From assembly GCF_000026145.1 (NCBI RefSeq), contig NC_009445.1, forward strand, positions 682,001-746,000: a stretch of DNA of 64,000 nt, read 5' to 3'. The notes beneath the pieces were generated by a model. That model did not search any database. It was not told the origin of the DNA and saw only the letters and a list, made by a program, of their open reading frames with translations. This DNA comes from Bradyrhizobium sp. ORS 278. GTDB lineage: Bacteria > Pseudomonadota > Alphaproteobacteria > Rhizobiales > Xanthobacteraceae. The position numbers were made by a program, and so were the translations under genes. Below are positions 44,665-54,382 of the stretch, piece by piece (position 1 is the stretch's first letter; every line of letters begins with the position of its first letter).

Positions 44665-46230
44665 ATGGATTCCATCGTTCGCAGACAGACGCTCGGTGAC
44701 CTCCTGCGGCGGAGCGCGGCGCGCACGCCGGCCAAGACGGCCGTGATCTGCGGCGAGACCAGCTGGACCTACGCAGAATTCAACGCAATCGTCGACCGCC
44801 TCGCGGCGGGCCTCGCCGGCCGCGGCGTGGCGAAGGGCGAGCGGGTGGCGATCCTCGCCCGCAACTCGCACGCCTTCGCCGCGCTGCGCTTCGCGCTGGC
44901 CCGGCTCGGCGCAGTGCTGGTGCCGATCAACTTCATGCTCAAGCCGGAGGAGGTCGCCTACATCCTCAAGCATGCCGGCGCGCGCCTTTTGGCGACCGAC
45001 AGCGGCTTTGCCGGTACGGCACGCGCCGCCAAGGCGCTGGCGCCGGCCGTCGAGCAGCTGATCTGGCTGCCGTCGGAAGGCCCGAGCGAGCGGCAGGGCG
45101 ACATGATCGACTTTGCCGTGCTCGCGGCCTCGACCGCGCCGGTGCCATCCATCGAGATCGCGGGGAGCGACGTGGCGCAGATCGTCTACACGTCGGGGAC
45201 GGAGTCTCTGCCGAAGGGCGCGATGCTCACCCATGACGCCGTCATCTGGCAGTATGTCAGCTGCGTGGTCGACGCGGGTATTGCTGCTGACGACGTGACC
45301 CTGCACGCACTGCCGCTGTATCACTGCGCGCAGCTCGACGTGTTCTTCGGTCCTTCGATCTATGTCGGCGCGACCAACATCATCACGGCGTTTCCGACGC
45401 CCGACAATCTGCTGCCGCTGATCGCAACGCACCGCATCACCTCGTTCTTCGCGCCGCCGACGGTGTGGATCTCGATCCTGCGCTCGCCGCTGTTCGAGAG
45501 CACCGACGTGTCGACGCTGCGCAAGGGCTATTACGGCGCCTCGATCATGCCGGTCGAGGTGTTGCGCGAGCTGGCGCAGCGCCTGCCCAAGGTCCGGCTG
45601 TGGAATCTCTACGGTCAGACCGAGATCGCGCCGCTCGCCACGATGCTCGGACCTGAGGATCAGCTGCGCAAGCCGGGCAGTTGCGGCCGCGCGGTGCTGA
45701 ACGTCGAGACCCGCGTGGTCGACGACGACATGAAAGACGTGGCGCCGGGCGAGGTCGGCGAAGTCGTGCACCGCTCGCCGCATCTGATGCTCGGCTATTT
45801 CCACGACGATGAGCGCACCACTGCCGCCTTCCAGGGCGACTGGTTCCACTCCGGCGATCTCGCGACCATCGACGAGGAGGGCTACGTCACGATCGTCGAC
45901 CGCAAGAAGGACATGATCAAGACCGGCGGCGAGAACGTCGCCAGCCGTGAGGTCGAGGAAGCGCTGTACCAGATTCCGGAAGTCTCGGAGGTTGCGGTCG
46001 TCGGCCTGCCACATCCGCGCTGGGTCGAGGCTGTCGTGGCGATGGTGGTCGTGAAGTCCGGCTGCGAGCTCACCGAGGAGGCGCTGCTCAAGCAGGCCTC
46101 CGGCCGGCTGGCCTCGTTCAAGACGCCGAAGCGCGTGGTGTTCGTTGATGCGCTGCCGAAGAACCCGAGCGGCAAGCTGTTGAAGCGGCAGCTGCGCGAG
46201 GCGCATGCCGGCCTGTTCGCCGAGGGCTGA
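44665..46230 (+). CDS. Acyl-CoA synthetase (AMP-forming)
   Basis: A 521-residue adenylate-forming enzyme. The ATP motif is IVYTSGTESLPKGAMLTH near 173 (the Glu variant after TSGT marks a subfamily), then WNLYGQTEIAP near 313, FHSGDLATIDEEGY near 395, DRKKDMIKTGGENV near 412 and PSGKLLKRQLRE with the catalytic Lys near 507. It activates a carboxylic acid, probably a fatty or branched acid, to its CoA thioester. GGGGAAGGG lies just before ATG 44665. No beta-oxidation genes are adjacent. The fpr terminator separates it from upstream transcription. Confidence 0.88.
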   Translation: MDSIVRRQTLGDLLRRSAARTPAKTAVICGETSWTYAEFNAIVDRLAAGLAGRGVAKGERVAILARNSHAFAALRFALARLGAVLVPINFMLKPEEVAYILKHAGARLLATDSGFAGTARAAKALAPAVEQLIWLPSEGPSERQGDMIDFAVLAASTAPVPSIEIAGSDVAQIVYTSGTESLPKGAMLTHDAVIWQYVSCVVDAGIAADDVTLHALPLYHCAQLDVFFGPSIYVGATNIITAFPTPDNLLPLIATHRITSFFAPPTVWISILRSPLFESTDVSTLRKGYYGASIMPVEVLRELAQRLPKVRLWNLYGQTEIAPLATMLGPEDQLRKPGSCGRAVLNVETRVVDDDMKDVAPGEVGEVVHRSPHLMLGYFHDDERTTAAFQGDWFHSGDLATIDEEGYVTIVDRKKDMIKTGGENVASREVEEALYQIPEVSEVAVVGLPHPRWVEAVVAMVVVKSGCELTEEALLKQASGRLASFKTPKRVVFVDALPKNPSGKLLKRQLREAHAGLFAEG

Positions 46231-46345
46231 GACAGGGCGGGCCGGCGGCGTCAATCGGCCGCCTGGGCAGGCTCGAAAGCTCGGTCGGTCCGTTACGCTT
46301 GGCTGGCGCGGCGGCGCGCTCGCCCCATGCCCAGTTTGGCACCCC

Positions 46346-46370
46346 CGTCGATAGCCACAGGCTATCGACG
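46346..46370. promoter_or_regulatory. Perfect 11-bp inverted repeat with 3-base loop
   Basis: CGTCGATAGCC at 46346-46356 and GGCTATCGACG at 46360-46370 are perfect inverse copies around ACA, 107 bases before the glutamate-synthase-like start. There is no T tract downstream, so it could be an operator or a stable leader hairpin rather than a terminator of the preceding gene, which ended 115 bases earlier. Confidence 0.5.
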
Positions 46371-46476
46371 ATGTGATACCGTCGATGGTCAATCGCGCGC
46401 GCTCGTGTAACGATTGTTTCGTGATGCGCGTAGTATCGTCACTGCCGACCGTCCACGATCCGTCCCGGGGCTTTTC

Positions 46477-48099
46477 ATGGATACGCTGCTGCTTCCGTTC
46501 TCGCCGCGCTACATCGTGCTGACGATCTGCGCTACCGCAACCGCGCTGCTGCTCATCCTCGGCATCTACGACCGCAAGATCTTCGATCTCGTCCTCATTC
46601 CGCTGCTGGTCTTCGCCGCGCTCACCGCGCTCGGGGTCCGGGATCTGCTGCAGAAGAGTCACGCGGTGCTGCGCAACTATCCGATATCGGCGCATCTGCG
46701 CTTCATCCTCGAGGAGATCCGGCCGGAGATGCGGCAGTATTTCTTCGAGAGCGAGAAGGACGGCATGCCGTTCTCGCGCGACACCCGCGCGGTGGTCTAT
46801 CAGCGCGCCAAGATGGTGCTCGACAAGCGGCCGTTCGGCACCCAGGAGGACGTCTACCGCGAGGGCTACGAGTGGATGCACCATTCGGTGTCGCCGAAAC
46901 CGCACGCGGAGGAGAAATTCCGCATCACCGTCGGTGGTCCCGGCTGTGCAAAGCCTTACTCGGCCTCCGTGTTCAACATCTCGGCCATGAGCTTCGGCGC
47001 GTTGAGTCCGAACGCGGTGCGTGCGCTCAACGGCGGCGCCAAGCGCGGCGGCTTCGCGCACGACACGGGTGAGGGCGGCTTCAGCCCGTATCATGCCGAG
47101 ATGGGCGGCGACATCATCTGGGAGATCGGCTCCGGTTACTTTGGGTGTCGTCACCGGGATGGCACGTTCGATCCCGATGCGTTTGCGCGCGTGGCCGCGA
47201 CCGAGCAGATCAAGATGGTCGAGCTCAAGGTCAGCCAGGGCGCCAAGCCCGGCCATGGCGGCGTGCTGCCGGCGGCGAAAGTCTCCGAGGAGATCTCCAA
47301 GATCCGCGGCGTGGCCATGGGCGAGGACTGCATCTCGCCGCCGGCGCATCGCGCGTTCTCGACGCCTGTTGGCATGATGCAGTTCATCGGCGAGATGCGG
47401 CGGCTGTCGGGCGGCAAGCCGGCCGGCTTCAAGCTGTGCATCGGCCATCCCTGGGAATTCCTGGCGATCTGCAAGGCCATGCTGGAGACCGGCATCTACC
47501 CCGACTTCATCGTCGTCGACGGCAATGAGGGCGGCACGGGCGCCGCTCCGCTGGAGTTCATGGACCATTTGGGCATGCCGATGCGCGAGGGCGTCAACTT
47601 CGTGCATAATGCGCTGGTCGGGATCAACATCCGTGACCGAGTCAAGATCGGCGCTTCCGGCAAGATCGCCACCGCCTTCGACATGGCTCGCGCCATGTCG
47701 ATCGGCGCCGACTGGTGCAACTCCGCCCGCGGCTTCATGTTCGCGCTCGGCTGCATCCAGTCCCTGAGCTGTCATACCGACCGCTGCCCGACCGGCGTCG
47801 CCACCCAGGATCCGACGCGCGCCCGCGCGCTGGTCGTTCCGCACAAGATCGATCGGGTCTACAACTATCATCACGCGACCCTGCATGCGCTGGCCGAGCT
47901 GCTAGCGGCTGCCGGCTTGGAGCATCCGCAGGATCTGCGGCCGATCCACTTCTCACAGCGGACATCGACCACGGAGGTCTCCTCCTTCGCAAAACTCTAT
48001 CCCTCGCTGCGGCCAGGCGAGCTCCTCGACGGCACGCAGGATGTCCGCTTCCGCGACGCCTGGGCGATGGCGCGGCCCGATACGTTCGCGGCGGCGTGA
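46477..48099 (+). CDS. Membrane-anchored FMN-binding glutamate synthase-family protein
   Basis: A 540-residue protein with two N-terminal membrane helices (about 9-27 and 33-52) followed by the FMN-binding glutamate synthase domain: FNISAMSFGALSPNAVRALN near 167, GGFSPYHAEMGGDIIWEIGS near 198, VSQGAKPGHGGVLPAAKV near 253, and the Cys cluster LSCHTDRCPTGVATQDP near 431. It has no glutaminase domain and no central linker, so it is not a complete GltB. Stand-alone membrane-bound homologues are widespread but of unclear function; an archaeal-type GltS or an FMN dehydrogenase are possibilities. A perfect inverted repeat lies upstream. Confidence 0.82.
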   Translation: MDTLLLPFSPRYIVLTICATATALLLILGIYDRKIFDLVLIPLLVFAALTALGVRDLLQKSHAVLRNYPISAHLRFILEEIRPEMRQYFFESEKDGMPFSRDTRAVVYQRAKMVLDKRPFGTQEDVYREGYEWMHHSVSPKPHAEEKFRITVGGPGCAKPYSASVFNISAMSFGALSPNAVRALNGGAKRGGFAHDTGEGGFSPYHAEMGGDIIWEIGSGYFGCRHRDGTFDPDAFARVAATEQIKMVELKVSQGAKPGHGGVLPAAKVSEEISKIRGVAMGEDCISPPAHRAFSTPVGMMQFIGEMRRLSGGKPAGFKLCIGHPWEFLAICKAMLETGIYPDFIVVDGNEGGTGAAPLEFMDHLGMPMREGVNFVHNALVGINIRDRVKIGASGKIATAFDMARAMSIGADWCNSARGFMFALGCIQSLSCHTDRCPTGVATQDPTRARALVVPHKIDRVYNYHHATLHALAELLAAAGLEHPQDLRPIHFSQRTSTTEVSSFAKLYPSLRPGELLDGTQDVRFRDAWAMARPDTFAAA

Positions 48100-48148
48100 G
48101 GTTGCCACGCCGACGGCAGTTAGTTGATCCGCTGCGTTCCCACCCCCG

Positions 48149-48303
48149 CTGTCATCCCGGCGAACGCCGGGATCCATAACCACAGGTGCGTGTGTGTTGC
48201 GCGGAAAGTTCAACTTGCCGCCTGCCCCAAGGTAGATCACGCGGTATGGGTCCCGGGTCGGCGCCCACTGACGCGTTGCGTCAGCGGGCTTGCCCGGGAC
48301 GAC
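48149..48303. repeat. REP-like inverted repeats between convergent genes
   Basis: GTCATCCCGGCGAACGCCGG at about 48151 is followed by ATCCATAACCAC, then near 48242 the inverse GCGGTATGGGTCCCGG and, at 48289-48304, GGCTTGCCCGGGACGAC. A small internal hairpin ACTGACGCGTTGCGTCAG lies near 48268. Same family as 14817 and 53888. Confidence 0.8.
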
Positions 48304-48328
48304 AGCGGAGTTTGAAGCCGTCAGCGAG

Positions 48329-49630
48329 CTAATGCGGGTTCTCCAGGCTGAAGGTCTCCGACTGCTCGTCGTAGGAAAACAGCTCGGCGTAGCGGCCCCA
48401 GGAGACGATGGTCTCAAGGGTTTCGTCGGCATATTGCTCGGACATGTAGTCCTCGAGCTCGATGCGGAAACGCGCGGCGGGGGCGGCGTGGGAGGGGCGG
48501 TCGTCGAGCACGCGGCGGATCAGGCCCATCAGCGGCACGTTCTCGATCAGATGCGCGGCGAACAGTTTTTTGCGCTCGTCGGTCTCGAGGTCGGCGAAGC
48601 GCCGGCCTGCCTCGGTCAGGGTCAGGTCGCCCTCGCTGAGATGCGCGAAGCGCAGCAGCTGCAGCGCTTCGGCGAGAGGAAAGATCTCGTCGACTTCGAG
48701 CTGCAGATGGCCGGCCAGAACCGGCAAGTCGGCGTGGCCCTTGTAGGGTTCGCCGGCGAGCGCCTCGATCAGGCCGGAGATCGAGTTCGACGAGACGTGG
48801 CTCAGCACCATGCCGACACCGGCATTCGCGGTGCTCGGCAGCTTCGGCTCCGGCCGCTGCGTCATTCGCGCATAGAGGCTGTCGACGAGCTGGCGGAACG
48901 CGGGGTCGAGCCGGTTGCGCGGATGGGCTAAGTCGATTCTGAACTCGGCCGCGACCCGGCCGGGATTCGAGGAGAACACCAGGACGCGGTCGCACATCAG
49001 CACGGCCTCCTCGATATTGTGCGTCACCATCAGCACCGACTTGATCGGCAGCCTCCCGTCGGTCCAGAGATCGACGAGGTCGGTGCGCAAGGTCTCCGCG
49101 GTCAGCACGTCGAGCGCAGAGAACGGCTCGTCCATCAGCAGGAGGTCGGGATGCACCACCAGCGCGCGGGCGAAGCCGACGCGCTGGCGCATGCCGCCGG
49201 ACAGCTCCTTCGGAAACGCGGATTCGAAGCCGTCGAGGCCGATCAGGTCGATCGCCGCGAGCGCGCGCTTGCGCCGCTCGGCGCTGTCGATGCCGAGCGC
49301 CTCGAGGCCGAGCTCGACGTTCTGCAGCACGGTCAGCCACGGAAACAGCGCGAACGACTGGAACACCATGGCAACGCCGCGCGGCGGCCCGGCGATGATC
49401 TCGCCGCGGCATTTGGCTTCGCCCGACGACGGCGACACCAGGCCTGCGATGATCCGCAGCAAGGTCGACTTGCCTGAGCCCGAACGCCCCAGCAGCCCGA
49501 CGATCTCGCCCGCGCGGATGGTGAGGTCGACTTTTTCGAGCACGACGAGATCCTCGCCGCTGCCCTTGGGAAACATCCGGCTGACGCCCTTGATCTCGAT
49601 CAGCGAAGTGTCCTTGACCTGGTCGCGCAT
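48329..49630 (-). CDS. ABC transporter ATP-binding protein with C-terminal AAA-associated domain
   Basis: A 433-residue protein. Residues 1 to about 265 form a NitT/TauT-type ATPase: Walker A GRSGSGKS near 48, VFQSFALFPW, signature LSGGMRQR near 143, Walker B LLLMDEP and VTHNIEEA. Residues about 285-433 are an extra domain (AAA-associated domain) found in a subset of nitrate/sulfonate/bicarbonate-like ATPases, ending YDEQSETFSLENPH; in that family it may respond to a ligand or membrane signal. It is encoded 15 bases after the double permease. No substrate-binding protein gene is adjacent. Confidence 0.87.
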   Translation of the reverse strand: MRDQVKDTSLIEIKGVSRMFPKGSGEDLVVLEKVDLTIRAGEIVGLLGRSGSGKSTLLRIIAGLVSPSSGEAKCRGEIIAGPPRGVAMVFQSFALFPWLTVLQNVELGLEALGIDSAERRKRALAAIDLIGLDGFESAFPKELSGGMRQRVGFARALVVHPDLLLMDEPFSALDVLTAETLRTDLVDLWTDGRLPIKSVLMVTHNIEEAVLMCDRVLVFSSNPGRVAAEFRIDLAHPRNRLDPAFRQLVDSLYARMTQRPEPKLPSTANAGVGMVLSHVSSNSISGLIEALAGEPYKGHADLPVLAGHLQLEVDEIFPLAEALQLLRFAHLSEGDLTLTEAGRRFADLETDERKKLFAAHLIENVPLMGLIRRVLDDRPSHAAPAARFRIELEDYMSEQYADETLETIVSWGRYAELFSYDEQSETFSLENPH

Positions 49631-49645
49631 GATGATCTCTCCCGG

Positions 49646-51379
49646 TCAGCCGAGCCGCAGCCGGCGTTCGCCGAAGGCATAGAGCGGCCGCCACAGCAGC
49701 CGGTTGAACAGAGTGACGAGAATGCACATCACGGCGATCCCCAGCACGACGCGCGGGAAGTCGCCGCGCTCCGTGGCGGCAGCGATGTAGGCGCCGAGGC
49801 CTGATGCGGTGAGATGCGTGTCGCCCCAGCTCGCCACCTCCGCGACGATCGCCGCATTCCAGGAGCCGCCGGAGGCGGTGATGGCGCCGGTGATGTAATA
49901 GGGGAAGACGCCGGGCAGCACGACCTTGAACCACCAGCGCCAGCCGGTGAGGTGCAGGCTTGCGGCCGCTTCGCGGAGATCGCTCGGGAAGGCGCTGGCG
50001 CCGGCGATGACGTTGAACAGGATGTACCACTGCGTGCCCAGGATCATCAGCGGGCTCAGCCAGACATCGGCATTGAGGCCGTAGCGCACGATCAGCACGA
50101 CGAACACGGGGAAGGCGAGGTTGGCCGGGAAGGCGGCGAGGAATTGCGCCAGCGGCTGCATGCGCTCGGCGAGCTTGGGCCGCAGCCCGATCCAGACGCC
50201 GACCGGCACCCAGATCAGCGAGGCCAGCGCGATCAGCACGGCGACGCGGATCAGCGTGATCAGGCCATAGCCGATCGCGCTGAAGACATCCGAAGGCGCG
50301 AGTGTCGTTGAGAGATAGAGGTATGTCTTCCAGCCAGCGTAGGCACAGCCGACGACGACCGCGGCGAGCCAGAGACCATCGACCAGCTGCGACGGCGGCG
50401 CATGGCGCACCGGGCCGCTCCAGGCTTTCGGCCAGTTGAGGCGCAAGTTGGAGAAGGTGCGGTTGATCGCGGCGAACGGGATCGACAGCGAGCGCAGCGC
50501 GCGGGTGCGTCGGAACAGGTCGAGCATCCACGAGCTTGGCGGAGTGCCAGACGCGGTCTGCTCGAAGCGGAATTTGTCGGCCCAGGCGACGATCGGCCGG
50601 AATAGCAGCTGATCATAGGCGGTGATCACCAGCAGCATCGTCAGCAGTGCCGCGCCGATCGCGGCGAGATCCTTCTGCTGGATGGCCAGCGCGACATAGG
50701 AGCCGATGCCGGGCAAGGTGACGGTGGTGTTGCCGACGGTGATCGCCTCCGACGCCACGACGAAGAACCAGCCGCCGGACATCGACATCATCGCATTCCA
50801 GATCAGGCCGGGCATCGCATAGGGCACGTCGAGCCGCCAGAAGCGCTGCCAGCCGGAGAGATGGAAGCTGCGCGTCGCCTCCTCGAGATCCTTCGGTACG
50901 TTGCGCATCGACTGGTACATGCTGAAGGTCATGTTCCAGGCCTGGCTGGTGAAGATCGCGAACACGCAGGCGAGCTCGGCGCCGAGCACCTTGCCCGGAA
51001 ACAGGTTCATGAAGAACACCACCGTGAAGGTGAGGAAGCCGAGGATCGGCACCGATTGCAGGATGTCGAGCAGCGGGATCAGCACGATCTCGGCGCGCCG
51101 GCTCTTGGCCGCCAGCGCGGCGTAAACGAAGGTGAAGACGAGCGAGCAGATGATGGCGAGAAGCATGCGCAACGTGGTGCGCAGCGCGTAGAGCGGCAGG
51201 TTGGACGGATCGAGCGACACCGGCGCCGTGTCGAGCGCCGACAGCGGCAGCGTGGTCTGCTCGCCGCCATAGACAATCAGCACCATCGCGCCGACCACGA
51301 TGATCAGTGCGACCACGTCCCAGATATTGGGGCGCACGGCCTCGCGCAGCACGGTCGTCCGGAGGTCCTGAAGCAGCAT
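49646..51379 (-). CDS. ABC transporter permease with two fused membrane modules
   Basis: A 577-residue inner-membrane protein containing two NitT/TauT-type permease modules in one chain: the first at about 65-285 with the EAA loop EEATRSFHLSGWQRFWRLDV near 167, the second at about 360-570 with REAAASLHLTGWRWWFKVVL near 467. The fused pair replaces the usual homodimer. It forms an ABC transporter with the following ATPase. Substrate and binding protein are unknown. Confidence 0.88.
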   Translation of the reverse strand: MLLQDLRTTVLREAVRPNIWDVVALIIVVGAMVLIVYGGEQTTLPLSALDTAPVSLDPSNLPLYALRTTLRMLLAIICSLVFTFVYAALAAKSRRAEIVLIPLLDILQSVPILGFLTFTVVFFMNLFPGKVLGAELACVFAIFTSQAWNMTFSMYQSMRNVPKDLEEATRSFHLSGWQRFWRLDVPYAMPGLIWNAMMSMSGGWFFVVASEAITVGNTTVTLPGIGSYVALAIQQKDLAAIGAALLTMLLVITAYDQLLFRPIVAWADKFRFEQTASGTPPSSWMLDLFRRTRALRSLSIPFAAINRTFSNLRLNWPKAWSGPVRHAPPSQLVDGLWLAAVVVGCAYAGWKTYLYLSTTLAPSDVFSAIGYGLITLIRVAVLIALASLIWVPVGVWIGLRPKLAERMQPLAQFLAAFPANLAFPVFVVLIVRYGLNADVWLSPLMILGTQWYILFNVIAGASAFPSDLREAAASLHLTGWRWWFKVVLPGVFPYYITGAITASGGSWNAAIVAEVASWGDTHLTASGLGAYIAAATERGDFPRVVLGIAVMCILVTLFNRLLWRPLYAFGERRLRLG

Positions 51380-52424
51380 TCGCGTGTCTCGTCTCGTCGG
51401 CCGCAGCGTCTGGCTGCGGACGGGTCCTCGTCATGGCCTGGGGCTGGTCGTGCCGGCAGGGCCGCCGGCCGAATCCGCACCCTAAGTGCCCTCTGTGATG
51501 GTTTGATTTCAAGCCGCGACGGCGGGGTCATCCCGGCCTATCAAAGGATACGCGGGCCGCGTCTTCACGTTCCCGCGACATGGCTGTCCGGGCTGTGCGT
51601 GTCGGTCGGCCCTCGTGACATGTGAGGGCGCAGGGAGAGCCGGACCTCGACTGAGGCCCGTGGCCCGCCTGCGAGAAAAAATGCAGGCGGCAGGTACCAC
51701 AGGTTCAGCCGGACAGACCCGGCCCTCCCTGCGCGATCGGTTTTAACGGCTTATACGTGCTCTCCTCGGTGCACCGGGCTTTTGGGCCACCGTGGCGCCA
51801 ACGCGCGTCAGGCGCGCTGTCGCGGACCTCAGCGTCGGGAGGTCAGGACCACACGATTTCGCCGTCCGTGATCACGACGCTCGTCCAGCGCCGCCACCAC
51901 GTCCATCGCATTGCCGGCCCAACGTTCGTGACGACGCGTACGCCCCTCATCAGGACCGGAATGGAGGGAGAATAGAACAGGGATTATGATTTTCGGAAGT
52001 GATTTGTTTTTGGCGGGGGCTCTTGAAAGGGAGCTTCGGGTTGAGCGCACAGGGAAAATCAGCAATTCGGCGCAGGCTGCCCGAATGGTGCATCTGCCAT
52101 CTGCTGGCGCGTTGGCAATCCGCACTCTGCCCGACGGGCGAATCAGACGTCACGAGCTGCTCGTGGTACGCGGAGGGCGGCACTTCCTGTGCAACCTCTC
52201 CCCGGCGCTCTGCGCGGGCGATCGCATCTGGAGATCTGCTGCGGTCGCGACCAACGATCCTGTCAGTTCGTTGACTCCGTCATGCCTGGGCTTGTCCATG
52301 GCTTGTCCCGGGCATCCACGTCGATCTCAGCATGCCGAACGACGTGGATGGCCGGGACAAGCCCGGCCAGGACGACGTGGAGACAGGCAAGCGCAAACTT
52401 GGATCCCCAGATGCGATAGTCCCG
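51380..52424. other. Gene-free stretch with the large dispersed element and palindromes
   Basis: About 1 kb without a convincing gene. It holds the second copy of the large element (51611-51953), then a segment of about 300 bases with no recognised content (52000-52250), and an inverted repeat pair at about 52279-52380: GGGCTTGTCC...GACGTCG with the inverse GACGTGGATGGCCGGGACAA. Frames in this stretch are short or have unnatural composition, so I report no CDS. Confidence 0.6.
51611..51953 (-). repeat. Large dispersed intergenic element, copy 2
   Basis: Inverse, imperfect copy of 16337-16685. Reading on the minus strand it begins GATGAGGGGCGTACGCG, passes TGTGGTCCTGACCTCCCGA, CGATCGCGCAGGGA and CGGCTGAACCTGTGGTACC, and has the hairpin CCGCCTGC/GCAGGCGG (51665-51672 and 51683-51690) before CTGCGCCCTCACA. 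Confidence 0.8.
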
Positions 52425-53735
<1,311 letters not shown>

Positions 53736-54382
53736 TGCGACCTGATGTGACGCCCGGACGGGCGGGAAGGGACAGGTCCTAGCATATGGGGATGGCAGCC
53801 GCCCATTGCTGCGTTGCGGTGGGCGCATGGGGACCTGCGGCCAGGAAGCGGGGCAGCTTGGCGCACCGGCCGCCCGTCACCCACCGCCGTCGTCCCGGCC
53901 TTGAGCCGGGACCCATAACCACCGGCCATGATGAGGCAGGCAACTGGCAGTGATGTTCCACGTGAGTGTCCGCGGTATGGGTCCCGGCTTTCGCCGGGAC
54001 GACACCTTTTGTGCCATGCGAGTGGTGGCTCTTACGCGTCGGCATTCCGGAGCCCGAGATGGCAGCCAAGCCCACCACCGTCGTCCCGGCCTTGAGCCGG
54101 GAGCCATAACCACCGGCCGTGCTGAGGCAGGCAACTCGCAGTGATGTCTCACGAGAGCGTCCGCGGCATGGATCCCGGCGTGCGCCGGGGACGACACTGA
54201 TTTTGATGAGGCGCCACTGACTCCGCGGCGTCATTGCGAGCGCAGCGAAGCAATCCAAGGGCCGTGGGCGGGACTCTGGATTGCTTCGTCGCTTCGCTCC
54301 TCGCAATGACGTGGGGAGAGTCTCCATACAGCAGCGAGCCGCGCTCGCGTGGACAGTTGCCACCGCAGCAGCGGCGTCACCC
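53736..54382. repeat. Cluster of REP-like palindromes in a 650-base gap
   Basis: No gene is seen. Two copies of the CGTCCCGGCCTTGAGCCGGG type lie near 53890 and 54084, each with an inverse partner (GGTATGGGTCCCGGC at about 53976; GGCATGGATCCCGGC at about 54168). A different family, GTCATTGCGAGCGCAGCGAA at about 54230 with the inverse TTCGCTCCTCGCAATGAC near 54293, follows. This is a nested array of at least three paired elements. Confidence 0.85.

Noticed and set aside
45181..45230. Defective ATP-binding motif in the acyl-CoA synthetase (TSGTES instead of TSGTTG)
   Set aside because: Glu and Ser at these positions are tolerated in the adenylate-forming family signature, so the motif is probably functional.
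43633..47886. A 1417-codon open frame on the minus strand opposite fpr, the acyl-CoA synthetase and the glutamate-synthase-like gene
   Set aside because: It is antisense to three genes with clear motifs and has the Arg/Ala/His-rich composition of a high-GC shadow frame.
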